Origin: Pseudomonadota bacterium
GTDB lineage: Bacteria; Pseudomonadota; Alphaproteobacteria; Parvibaculales; Parvibaculaceae
Direction: 5' to 3'
NCBI GenBank assembly: GCA_021780275.1
Contig: JAJXZC010000833.1
Location: forward strand, 1-19,425
DNA: 19,425 nt
Within the stretch, counting starts at the first letter, position 1, and each line of letters starts with the position of its first letter. This document shows positions 8,062 to 14,936 of the stretch, one piece after another. The position numbers and the translations under genes were made by a program. Below the pieces are notes generated by a model. It was not told the origin of the DNA, made no database searches, and saw only the letters and a list, made by a program, of their open reading frames with translations.

Positions 8062-8591
8062 TGAAACGTCTTTGCCTGATGCGCCATGCGAAATCGGACT
8101 GGAGCGATCCCGCGAAGGACGACTTCGAACGCGCATTGAATGTACGCGGCCTCAAAGCCGCCCGGTTCATGGCAGAGTATATTTCCTCGTCCGACTACAA
8201 GCCCGACGCCGTGCTCTGCTCGACGGCGAAACGCGCAAGGGAGACATTCGCGCCGCTCCGCGCGCGCCTTCCCGCAGATATTCCGGTGATCTTTCGCGAC
8301 CAGCTCTACCACGCGATGCCCGACGTCATGCTCGACGAAATCCACCACGCACCCGCGGAAGCGGAGACGCTGCTCGTCGTCGCGCATAATCCGGGCCTCG
8401 TCCTCCTTGCCATGGGGCTGGCGGAAGACCCGGAGGAGGAGGTTGCGCTCAAGGTCGCGAACGGCGTGCCAACCGGCGGCTTCATCGTCTTTGAATTCGA
8501 CGTCGACGACTGGAAGGATGTGAAGGAAGGAAAAGGCCGCACCGTATTCTTCGGCCGGCCCCGCGATCTCATGGCGCCGGAAAAGAGTTGA
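8061..8591 (+). CDS. SixA-like histidine phosphatase family protein
   Basis: A 176-aa branch of the histidine phosphatase (phosphoglycerate mutase-like) superfamily. The RHG-type motif is CLMRHAKSDW with catalytic H9 (R8 beside it), a second Arg lies in the STAKRARET segment (R58), and the second catalytic His is in LLVVAHNPGL (H109). Length and the RHAKSDW form match SixA-type phosphohistidine phosphatases, which remove phosphate from His of Hpt or phosphotransfer proteins. The in-frame TTG at 8058 is rejected in favour of the ATG at 8061: AGGAG (8048-8052) is 8 nt upstream, and the ATG overlaps the previous stop. The physiological substrate is unknown. It is convergent with the solute-binding protein gene, only 3 bp apart. 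Confidence 0.87.
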   Translation: MKRLCLMRHAKSDWSDPAKDDFERALNVRGLKAARFMAEYISSSDYKPDAVLCSTAKRARETFAPLRARLPADIPVIFRDQLYHAMPDVMLDEIHHAPAEAETLLVVAHNPGLVLLAMGLAEDPEEEVALKVANGVPTGGFIVFEFDVDDWKDVKEGKGRTVFFGRPRDLMAPEKS

Positions 8592-8594
8592 TCC

Positions 8595-9527
8595 CTATCG
8601 GATGTTCTGGCCGAAATAGCGGCGGCTGATGGTGGCGTAAGTGCCGTCATCGAGCGCAGCGCGCAGCGCATTATCGAACTCGTCGCGTAAGCTTCTGTCC
8701 GAGGCGCGAAGCGCAATACCCACGCCAGCTCCAAAAAATTCCGGGTCTGAATAATCGGCGCCCACCATCTGGCAGCAGGCCGCTTCGTGGCCCGCTTTCA
8801 GCCATCGCAACAAGGCGTTGCGATCGGCGAAGAGCATATCCGCGCGAGCTTCCGTAAGCGCCTTTTCCGCCTCGTCGAGAGATCCCACGCCGACGATGAC
8901 GACGCCCGGAAAACGCCACTTGAGAAACGCCTCGTGAATCGAGCCGGATTGAACAGCAACGCGTTTTCCAGCCAGACCCGCCCCACTTGCCGCCGCAGGC
9001 GCACCGCTCTTTCGAGCCATGAAATGTCCCGGCGTCGAGTAATAGCGCTGCGTGAAAATGACGGCCTCGCCTTTGGCTGCCGCCGCGCGGCCTGGCGACG
9101 GGATAAGCATCGATGCCATCACCGCGTCACCCTCGCCACGCTGCAGAAGAGGAACGAGGCTCGTCCAGCCGTGAGTCTCGAAGCGGCAATCGCGCTTCAT
9201 GCGCTCACAAAGGGCACGGGCAAGCTCGATGTCGAAACCGGTCAGCCGACCATCCGGGCCCCGATAGTTGAAGGGCGGGTAGTCGCCCTCGGTCAGGATA
9301 CGAAGCGCCGCCCGCGCTTCCGCTGCGGGCGTGGCCACCGCCTGAACTTCCGCCTGTGGAGGTTGCGGAACGGCGGGCACAACAGGGGCGACTGGTGGGG
9401 GGGCGACTGCGGGCGCGACAGCCGCCTTATGCATTGTCCAAGGCAAGGGCGCGCCCTCGTACATCCGGCCAAGCGCCCCGGCCAGAATGACGACCGCAAT
9501 CAGATTGATGAAGAGCACTGCCCGCAT
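8595..9527 (-). CDS. Membrane-tethered extracellular solute-binding protein (family 3)
   Basis: Periplasmic amino-acid-type binding fold anchored by an N-terminal hydrophobic helix. From the ATG at 9527: helix 2-20; a Pro/Ala/Val-rich spacer (about 35-70, with PPPVAPVVPAVPQPP); then the binding domain starting RILTEGDYPPFNYRGPDGRLTGFDIELARAL (in pieces: 77-88, 89-97, 98-106). The end DNALRAALDDGTYATISRRYFG is typical of family 3. It has no lipobox. No permease or ATPase gene is adjacent, so it may act as an orphan sensor or with a transporter elsewhere. Start uncertain: an in-frame TTG at 9629 would add 34 residues, including an RRRR stretch before the helix; neither start has a strong ribosome site. 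Gene ends are 3 bp from the SixA-like stop, convergent. Confidence 0.83.
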   Translation of the reverse strand: MRAVLFINLIAVVILAGALGRMYEGAPLPWTMHKAAVAPAVAPPPVAPVVPAVPQPPQAEVQAVATPAAEARAALRILTEGDYPPFNYRGPDGRLTGFDIELARALCERMKRDCRFETHGWTSLVPLLQRGEGDAVMASMLIPSPGRAAAAKGEAVIFTQRYYSTPGHFMARKSGAPAAASGAGLAGKRVAVQSGSIHEAFLKWRFPGVVIVGVGSLDEAEKALTEARADMLFADRNALLRWLKAGHEAACCQMVGADYSDPEFFGAGVGIALRASDRSLRDEFDNALRAALDDGTYATISRRYFGQNIR

Positions 9528-9670
9528 GGAACCCCGCCGACGCCTGAACGCGTGCTGGAGCGGGACGGGCAGCCCGCCCAGGCGGTGCCAATCAGGGACG
9601 CTCCAGCGCACCCGCTCGAATGCGAGCAAGTGCCATGCCCGCGCCGACTAGACGCTTCGATCTATTCCTA

Positions 9671-9690
9671 TGGTAAAATTATAAACTTAC
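9671..9690 (+). promoter_or_regulatory. AT-rich promoter-like element before the glycosyltransferase
   Basis: An isolated AT-rich patch in the gap between two divergent genes. TGGTAAAAT (9671-9679) resembles an extended -10, and the GGTAA / TTACC arms (9672-9676, 9687-9691) are inverted around it. No recognisable -35. It could serve either gene; strand is a guess. Confidence 0.3.
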
Positions 9691-9759
9691 CTTGATGCCT
9701 CCGGTTCAGTTTGTCTCGAGCGCCCGCCGCGCGTGGGGCTTCGAAGGGGTGGGGGCCCA

Positions 9760-11727
9760 ATGGACAACCGTGATGACTACCGCTCGGGACTAGCCGAGGG
9801 CGCTGCCCGCTTTGTGGGTGCCGCCGAGGAGGCGAGCCTCGCCAGGGGCAGGCGACCGCCCCTCATTGGAGAACTCGCCGTCGAAGCCGGGCTGATCGGA
9901 CAGGAAAGCATCCAGGGCCTGCTCGCCCTGCAGAGGCGTTGGGGCTCCCGGTTCGGCGAGATCATGGTCAGCCTTGGCAAGGCGAAGGGGGCCGACGTCG
10001 CAAGGCTCCTGGCGGCGCAGAAAGGCCTGCGGTTCATCGACCTCAGTCTGGAACCCGCCGACCCGACACTCGCCAGCGCCGCCGCGCTCGATTTCTACGC
10101 GGTCGGCCGCTGCATGCCGTGGCGCTGGATTCGCCGGGAGCCCGTCTACGTCGCGGCAGACCCCGAACGGGCGCGGCCCGCGATCGAGGCCTTCGAGGGA
10201 AGGCCCTGCCTCATTCACATCGCGACAGCCCGCGACATCGACCATGCGCTGCGGGAACGCTTCCACGAGGAACTGAACCACCGCGCGCGGTTCGAACTCA
10301 TGACCACGGCGCCTGAAAGCTCGGCAAGCCAGCGCGTGAGCGCAGCGCAGTTGAAGCTCCTCTGCGCCGCGATCTTTTTCCTCGTGCTCGCCTGCGCGAC
10401 GGCACCCACCGCCACGTTCCTTCTGCTCAACATGATCCTCGGTCTCTGCTTCCTCGCCGTCGCCGGATTGCGATTCATCTCGATCTTCGTCGGCATCGTG
10501 GCGGGTCCGACGCCGGAGGAACTGGCCTATGAACAGGGCGGCGACATGGCGGATGCGGACCTGCCGGACTATACCGTCATCGTGCCGCTCTTTCGGGAGG
10601 CGGCAGTGCTGCCGATCCTCGTCGACGCATTGAGAAAACTCGATTACCCCGCATCGCGCCTCGACATCAAACTGGTCTTCGAAGAGAGCGATGCCGAGAC
10701 CTACGAGGCGGCCACGCGGTTGCAGCTCCCCGGCAATTTCGACCTCATCCGTGTTCCCCACAGCCTCCCGCTCACAAAGCCCAAGGCATGCAATTATGCG
10801 CTGCCATTTGCGCGCGGGGAGTTCGTGGTCGTCTATGACGCAGAAGACATTCCCGCGCCCGATCAGCTCAAGCGCGCGGTCGCGGCCTTCCGTCTCGGCG
10901 ATCCGAAACTCGCCTGTGTGCAGGCCCAGCTCAATTATTACAACTGGTCGGAAAACTGGCTGACGCGCCAGTTCGCCATCGAATATTCCTCCTTCTTCGA
11001 TCTCCTCCTGCCGACGCTCGCCAAGCTCGGCATGCCCGTCCCGCTCGGCGGGACTTCCACGCATTTCAGGACGAGCCTGCTGAAGGAAGCAGGTGCCTGG
11101 GATCCCTACAATGTCACGGAGGACGCGGATCTCGGCATGCGCTTCGCGCTGCTCGGGCTCAGAACCGGCATCGTCCGCTCGACCACGCAGGAAGAGGCCA
11201 ATTGCGAGCTGAACAACTGGCTCCGCCAACGCTCGCGCTGGATCAAAGGCTGGATGCAGACCTATTTCGTGCGCATGCGGCGGCCAATTACGCTCTATCG
11301 CGCGCTTGGCTTCAGAGGCTTCATCGGCTTCCAGATCGTCATAGGCGGCTTTTCCCTGTCGAGCCTCGTCCACCCGCTCTTCTATGTCGCCGCGCTCCTT
11401 TCCGTCCTCTCCGGGCATCAGCCCCACGATTTACTGGAGAATATTCCGGTCACGGCCTTCAATGTGGCGGTGCTCGTCTCGGGCTTCGGCACCACGATGC
11501 TCGCAGGCATGGCGGCCACGGCCACGCGCGGATTGAAGCCGCTGGTGCTCGAAACACTGATGATGCCCGCCTATTGGCTGCTCATCTCGGCGGGGGCCTA
11601 CAAGGCGCTCTTCCAGTTCATTCTGCGGCCATTTCACTGGGAAAAGACGGTTCACGGCCTGAGCAGGCTCACCGAGGCGCAGCTGATAAAGGCCCGTTAC
11701 GCCGTGGACGACGCGCCGAAATCGTGA
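9760..11727 (+). CDS. Membrane glycosyltransferase family 2 with N-terminal MshEN-like domain
   Basis: Bifunctional layout, 655 aa from the ATG at 9760. Residues 35-87 hold two 24-residue MshEN-type motifs separated by five residues: L35-Q58 (LIGELAVEAGLIG...LLALQ) and R64-Q87 (RFGEIMVSLG...RLLAAQ). This is the arrangement that binds c-di-GMP in MshE-type domains. Two membrane helices follow (about 198-248), then a cytosolic GT-A domain: TVIVPLFRE (about 272), DAED (360-363, nucleotide-sugar/metal), TEDAD (453-457, catalytic) and QRSRW (490-494), as in processive cellulose-synthase-like enzymes. Several more helices end the protein. It likely polymerises or transfers a sugar across the inner membrane, possibly under c-di-GMP control; product unknown. 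A GTG at 9733 is in frame, but GAAGGGGTGGGGG precedes the ATG. NfrB of E. coli also joins these domains, in the opposite order (from memory). Confidence 0.9.
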   Translation: MDNRDDYRSGLAEGAARFVGAAEEASLARGRRPPLIGELAVEAGLIGQESIQGLLALQRRWGSRFGEIMVSLGKAKGADVARLLAAQKGLRFIDLSLEPADPTLASAAALDFYAVGRCMPWRWIRREPVYVAADPERARPAIEAFEGRPCLIHIATARDIDHALRERFHEELNHRARFELMTTAPESSASQRVSAAQLKLLCAAIFFLVLACATAPTATFLLLNMILGLCFLAVAGLRFISIFVGIVAGPTPEELAYEQGGDMADADLPDYTVIVPLFREAAVLPILVDALRKLDYPASRLDIKLVFEESDAETYEAATRLQLPGNFDLIRVPHSLPLTKPKACNYALPFARGEFVVVYDAEDIPAPDQLKRAVAAFRLGDPKLACVQAQLNYYNWSENWLTRQFAIEYSSFFDLLLPTLAKLGMPVPLGGTSTHFRTSLLKEAGAWDPYNVTEDADLGMRFALLGLRTGIVRSTTQEEANCELNNWLRQRSRWIKGWMQTYFVRMRRPITLYRALGFRGFIGFQIVIGGFSLSSLVHPLFYVAALLSVLSGHQPHDLLENIPVTAFNVAVLVSGFGTTMLAGMAATATRGLKPLVLETLMMPAYWLLISAGAYKALFQFILRPFHWEKTVHGLSRLTEAQLIKARYAVDDAPKS

Positions 11728-11780
11728 GCCATTCCTAACCGATCGCTAAGGCTTTCCGGGCATTGTGGCCATTGAGTTCG

Positions 11781-12332
11781 ATGACCCGGTTCATGCTCAT
11801 GCACAAATCTCCTCACCAGCCCGTCCACAAGCCGGATATGGCAACCTACGGCCACCTCGCGGTCCTCGTGCTTGAGGATTCGCCGCATCTTGTCGGCATT
11901 GTCTGCGGCATCCTGAAATCCTTCGGGGTGGGCAAGATTTACGCCGCGCAGGATGCGGAGGACGCCCTCTTCATTCTTGCGAACCAAAGGGTCAATGTGG
12001 CGGTCATCGACGAGTTGAAGCCGCCGCATGACGGGCTCACCCTGGTGCGCACCATTCGTACGGCAGCAGCCCAGCTTCCCAATGAATTGCCGATCATCTA
12101 TCTGACCGAAGTCCCACATCAGGGCGCAATCATCGCGGCGCGGGATGCCGGCGTCACGGAAGTTCTGTCCAAGCCCTTCTCGGCATCGCAGTTGATGACA
12201 CGCATTGCTTCAGCGCTCCACAATCCGCGGCCTCTGGTGCGGAGCGAGGATTTCGTCGGCCCCGACCGGCGGCGACGCACCAAGGAGCCCACGCGAAAGA
12301 AGCGGCAGGCCGATATGGCGCCCGCTTCCTAG
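11781..12332 (+). CDS. Response regulator receiver-domain protein
   Basis: Stand-alone receiver with a short basic tail. From the ATG at 11781 (183 aa): acidic pair E32-D33 in VLVLEDS, phosphoacceptor D77 in VAVIDELKPPHDGL (proline at +4, DG at +7/+8 as usual), T109 in IIYLTE and K131 in VLSKPFS. The tail FVGPDRRRRTKEPTRKKRQ is strongly basic and is not a recognised DNA-binding domain. The start is unclear: in-frame TTG (11763) and ATGs at 11781, 11793, 11799 and 11838 all lack a good ribosome site, and the domain itself begins after the last one. It lies about 50 bp after the glycosyltransferase on the same strand, so co-transcription is likely. Its stop shares the CTAG at 12329-12332 with the convergent malonyl-CoA synthetase stop. 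Confidence 0.86.
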   Translation: MTRFMLMHKSPHQPVHKPDMATYGHLAVLVLEDSPHLVGIVCGILKSFGVGKIYAAQDAEDALFILANQRVNVAVIDELKPPHDGLTLVRTIRTAAAQLPNELPIIYLTEVPHQGAIIAARDAGVTEVLSKPFSASQLMTRIASALHNPRPLVRSEDFVGPDRRRRTKEPTRKKRQADMAPAS

Positions 12333-13855
12333 CGGCAGGCGTCGCGATAGATGTCGCGCAGCAGATTCTTCTGAACCTTGCCCATCGTGTTGCGCGGCAA
12401 GGTCTTGACGAAATAGGCGCGCTTCGGAACCTTGTAATTGGCGATCCTGTCCTTGAGGCGCGCGATCAGCGTCGCCTCGTCAAGCATCTTGCCCTTGCGC
12501 AGCACGACGACAGCAACACCCGCCTCGCCGAAATCGCGATGTGCAACGCCGACGATAGCTGACTCGTCAACCTCCGGCATCTCGTCGATCAGCGTCTCGA
12601 TCTCTTTCGGATAGACATTGTAGCCACCGGAAATGATGAGATCCTTCGCGCGTCCGACGAGATGGACGTAGCCATCACCGTCGATCTTCGCGACGTCGCC
12701 GGTCTTGAACCAGCCGCCCTCAGCAAACTCTTCTTCCGTCTTTTCCGGCATGCGCCAATAGCCGCTGAACACATTTGGGCCGCGCACCTGAAGCCCGCCA
12801 ACCTCGCCGCGCGGAAGCTCCCGCCCCTCGTCGCTCACGACGCGCAGCTCCACGCCAGGCAGCGGAAAGCCGACCGTGCCGGCCCGTCGCTCGCCGTCAT
12901 AGGGGTTCGAGGTGTTCATGCCCGTTTCCGTCATGCCGTAACGTTCGAGAATGGCCATGCCGGTTCTCGCGTTGAAATCGTCGAACGTCTCGGCGAGCAG
13001 CGGTGCCGATCCGCTGGTGAAAAGGCGCATATGCGCGACAAGGGACGCATTGAAATCCGCTCCGTCGAGCAGCCGCACATAGAAGGTCGGCACCCCCATG
13101 AAAACGGTTGCGCGGGGTAATTGCCGCAAAACTTCAGAGCGATCGAACTTGCCGAGCCAGATTATGCGTGCGCCCGACAGGAGCGCGCAGTGGCAGGCGA
13201 CGAAAAGACCATGCGCATGGAAGATCGGCAGCGCATGAAGAAGAACGTCTTCTGAGGTGAAGCGCCACGCTTCGCGCAGCGCAAGACCGTTCGATGCCAG
13301 ATTTCCGTGGCTCAGCATCGCTCCCTTGGGCTTTCCCGTCGTGCCCGAGGTGTAGAGGATCGCCGCGAGATCGGTGGATGCGCAAGACACGGCGGGCAGG
13401 ATATCGCGCGGCGTCGCGGCCTCGTCAGCAAAGCTCCCGCCCCCCTCGGCGTCGAGCGTCAGCACGCGCGCCGCGCCATGGCGCTCCGCAATCGCGCGTG
13501 TTTCCTCCAACCGCGCAGGATCGCAAACGATAAGTGCCGGCTCCGCATTGCCGACGAGATAGTCAACCTCGTCCATGCGATAGGCCGTGTTCATGGGCAG
13601 GAACACAAAGGCGCCGCGGAGGCAGGCTAGATAAAGGATCAACGCCTCCGGCGATTTCTCCGCCTGAACAGCCACGCGATCGCCCTTCTTCAGGCCAAGG
13701 CTGGCAAGAAAGCTCGCCACACTTGCGACGTCGGCTGCAAGTTCGGCGAAGGTCCAGCTTGTCCGCCCGGCGCATCGGTCCGGGACTTCGATGGCGAGAC
13801 GGCCGCGGTCGGCGGGGAAGGCGCTTTCGATCAATGCGTAGAGGGACTGGGGCAT
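12329..13855 (-). CDS. matB: Malonyl-CoA synthetase (MatB-type acyl-CoA ligase)
   Basis: ANL-superfamily ligase joining malonate, ATP and CoA to malonyl-CoA. Visible in 508 aa: P-loop YTSGTTGKPKG (168-178), ALPIFHAHGLF (208-218), the MatB-like signature RYGMTETGMNTSNPYDGER (305-323) followed by AGTVGFPLPG, hinge/adenylate region KTGDVAKIDGDGY (384-396), GRAKDLIISGGYNVYPKEIE (401-420), and catalytic lysine K493 in PRNTMGKVQK. The RYGMTET..SNPYDG sequence separates malonyl-CoA synthetases from general fatty-acyl ligases. The ATG at 13855 is preferred to the GTG at 13861, although both have weak ribosome sites. No matA decarboxylase or matC transporter is adjacent, so it may supply malonyl-CoA for fatty acid synthesis or detoxify malonate. 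The stop overlaps the receiver gene stop (CTAG). Direct repeats and GANTC sites lie just upstream. Confidence 0.9.
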   Translation of the reverse strand: MPQSLYALIESAFPADRGRLAIEVPDRCAGRTSWTFAELAADVASVASFLASLGLKKGDRVAVQAEKSPEALILYLACLRGAFVFLPMNTAYRMDEVDYLVGNAEPALIVCDPARLEETRAIAERHGAARVLTLDAEGGGSFADEAATPRDILPAVSCASTDLAAILYTSGTTGKPKGAMLSHGNLASNGLALREAWRFTSEDVLLHALPIFHAHGLFVACHCALLSGARIIWLGKFDRSEVLRQLPRATVFMGVPTFYVRLLDGADFNASLVAHMRLFTSGSAPLLAETFDDFNARTGMAILERYGMTETGMNTSNPYDGERRAGTVGFPLPGVELRVVSDEGRELPRGEVGGLQVRGPNVFSGYWRMPEKTEEEFAEGGWFKTGDVAKIDGDGYVHLVGRAKDLIISGGYNVYPKEIETLIDEMPEVDESAIVGVAHRDFGEAGVAVVVLRKGKMLDEATLIARLKDRIANYKVPKRAYFVKTLPRNTMGKVQKNLLRDIYRDACR

Positions 13856-13864
13856 GAGCACATC

Positions 13865-13886
13865 TCAAGATTCACTTCAAGATTCA
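13865..13886 (-). repeat. Tandem 10-bp direct repeat containing GANTC, 9 bp before the matB ATG
   Basis: TCAAGATTCA occurs at 13865-13874 and again at 13877-13886, a 12-bp period (TGAATCTTGA in the matB direction). Each copy holds GATTC, a CcrM methylation target in alphaproteobacteria. The position, directly in front of the matB start, suits a regulator site or a leader element. Confidence 0.55.
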
Positions 13887-14082
13887 TTGGGGCTGTTATA
13901 GCGCATCGAAGCGAAGCCGGTGCAAGCGCGCAAGGGGGGCGATCGGCACGACTCCGATTCCACGCCAAAAACGACGACTTCTGGGGTCGTTCTAAATCTC
14001 GTCGCGATGTGACGCGCCGATATGTGCAGTGTGGAAACTGCTTCAATCGGAATGGAACAGCTCTCCATTTTTGTTTTTGTCT

Positions 14083-14111
14083 TTGCCTGCAAACATGTCG
14101 TTAAGCATAAG
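14083..14111 (+). promoter_or_regulatory. Possible promoter of the double-HTH gene
   Basis: TTGCCT (14083-14088) and CATAAG (14106-14111) are separated by 17 bp, each matching four of six consensus bases. Transcription would start near 14118, leaving a leader of about 40 nt before the ATG at 14160. Weak by sequence alone. Confidence 0.3.
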
Positions 14112-14159
14112 GCCCCGCGCTCTGGACCGCTTGCACCTCTCGCAAAGACACAAAACGCC

Positions 14160-14492
14160 ATGAACGCTGCAAGACATCTCCGCCCCCTCGACGAAATCAA
14201 AGCCGAATATGTCGCTTCCGCGCTGGCAAAAAATGGCGGCAACGTCAGCTTGGCCGCGAAAGCGCTAGGCATCGGAAGATCGACATTTTACCGGCGCTTT
14301 GCCGATGTCGCTCCGCCCTCATCCATCGATACGAAACTGCCGCTGCGAACGCTCGACGAAATCGATGCCGAATATGCAGCGCTCGCGCTGGCACAGAGCA
14401 ACGAAAATGTCAGCCTCGCGGCACGAATGATGGGGATCGGGCGCACGACCTTCTATCGGCGCTACAAACATCTGATCGGGCGCGGAAAGTAA
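14160..14492 (+). CDS. Small protein of two tandem Fis-type (HTH_8) DNA-binding units
   Basis: From the ATG at 14160 the product is 110 aa and consists almost only of two copies of one 43-residue unit, residues 8-50 and 63-105, with a period of 55. Hand alignment gives 27 of 43 identities: LDEI.AEY, NVSLAA, GIGR.TFYRR. The last part is the recognition helix style of the Fis/NtrC C-terminal HTH_8 domain. No AAA+ or receiver domain is attached. One chain would carry the two HTHs that Fis-like proteins normally get by dimerising, so it may bind DNA as a pseudo-dimer, or bridge sites. The frame extends upstream to 14022, but that part is low in GC and unlike a protein. An intrinsic terminator follows. 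Target genes are unknown; nearby divergent matB and the downstream signalling genes are candidates. Confidence 0.75.
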   Translation: MNAARHLRPLDEIKAEYVASALAKNGGNVSLAAKALGIGRSTFYRRFADVAPPSSIDTKLPLRTLDEIDAEYAALALAQSNENVSLAARMMGIGRTTFYRRYKHLIGRGK

Positions 14493-14569
14493 GTCCTCGC
14501 GCTTCGCCTCGGTAGACTGCCGCGCGACCCGCGAGAGCAGCGGAAACGTCCTGAGCTCACCAAACACGG

Positions 14570-14605
14570 CGGCGTTGCAAGCCATGCAACGCCGTTTTTT
14601 CTTTT
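14570..14605 (+). terminator. Rho-independent terminator after the double-HTH gene
   Basis: CGGCGTTGCA (14570-14579) pairs perfectly with TGCAACGCCG (14585-14594) over a 5-nt loop, followed by TTTTTTCTTTT. This is a textbook intrinsic terminator, 77 bp after the HTH stop. Confidence 0.9.
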
Positions 14606-14625
14606 CTGAAATGTCTGGGAAATCT

Positions 14626-14729
14626 TCCGCTCAAGCGGAGCGACGAACGTGGCAGCCGACAAGGGCGGGGGCCGAATGGCCGGCTGCCACGTCCAACCTG
14701 GCGCCTGTTTGGGCAAACCGAACGCCAGG
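14626..14729 (+). other. Cluster of three hairpins in non-coding DNA (possible structured RNA or operators)
   Basis: Just past the terminator are three consecutive inverted repeats. First, TCCGC-TCAA-GCGGA (14626-14639). Second, ACGTGGCAGCCG (14647-14658) with its exact 12-bp complement CGGCTGCCACGT (14681-14692). Third, CCTGGCG (14697-14703) with CGCCAGG (14723-14729), enclosing GTTT-GGGC-AAAC. No known RNA family is recognised. I cannot tell a transcribed structured RNA from DNA-level binding sites. A GTG-started frame through it (14649-14936) is not convincing as protein before position 14790. Confidence 0.45.
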
Positions 14730-14789
14730 CCATCCGTGAAACTCTCCGCGCGGACACCCGCCAAAGCGAAGAGAAGAGAAGAAGCATCA

Positions 14790-14936
14790 ATGCGGAAGGC
14801 AAGAAAAACGGAGTGCCGGATCAATGCAGCTGGCCACTTGGTGGCGAACATAGGCCGCATGTCGAGCCGCGCGAGGCGGCTTATCACCCGGTTCCGCCGA
14901 AGCGCCTTCGGCTTAGATTTCGCAGAACCAAGCTAA
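14790..14936 (+). CDS. Doubtful small basic ORF (48 aa)
   Basis: An ATG at 14790 with a purine-rich GAAGAGAAGAGAAGAAG just upstream opens a 48-residue Arg-rich frame (MRKARKTECRIN...RARRLITRFRRSAFG...). No family is recognised. The end of the frame contains a GCCGAAG/CTTCGGC hairpin followed by TTAGATTT, which could instead be a transcription end for a non-coding transcript from the hairpin region. It may be chance. Confidence 0.22.
   Translation: MRKARKTECRINAAGHLVANIGRMSSRARRLITRFRRSAFGLDFAEPS

Larger units (their letters stand above)
13856..14159. other. Divergent intergenic region between matB and the double-HTH gene
   Basis: About 300 bp without a convincing gene. It holds a 10-bp direct repeat next to matB, four GANTC sites within 92 bp (13869, 13881, 13950, 13956), an AACGAC/GTCGTT inverted pair around 13970-13990, and an AT-richer stretch (about 14050-14110) with a promoter-like pair facing the HTH gene. 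The double-HTH frame stays open back to an ATG at 14022, but this part has low GC and non-coding composition, so I treat it as leader. Confidence 0.6.

Noticed and set aside
9552..9605. 9-bp inverted repeat GCTGGAGCG / CGCTCCAGC near the solute-binding protein start
   Set aside because: About 35 bp apart, GC-rich, and possibly inside an N-terminal extension of that gene; not enough to call a site.
9790..11427. Minus-strand frame of 545 codons under the glycosyltransferase
   Set aside because: Shadow frame with biased Arg/Glu/His composition; the sense strand has unmistakable GT2 motifs.
14649..14789. GTG-started extension of the small basic ORF
   Set aside because: Its codons coincide with the perfect inverted repeats, and the start has no ribosome site; more likely structured non-coding DNA.
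14462..14887. Minus-strand frame of 141 codons over the gene-poor stretch
   Set aside because: Runs through the intrinsic terminator and the hairpin cluster into the HTH gene; no domain, no ribosome site seen.
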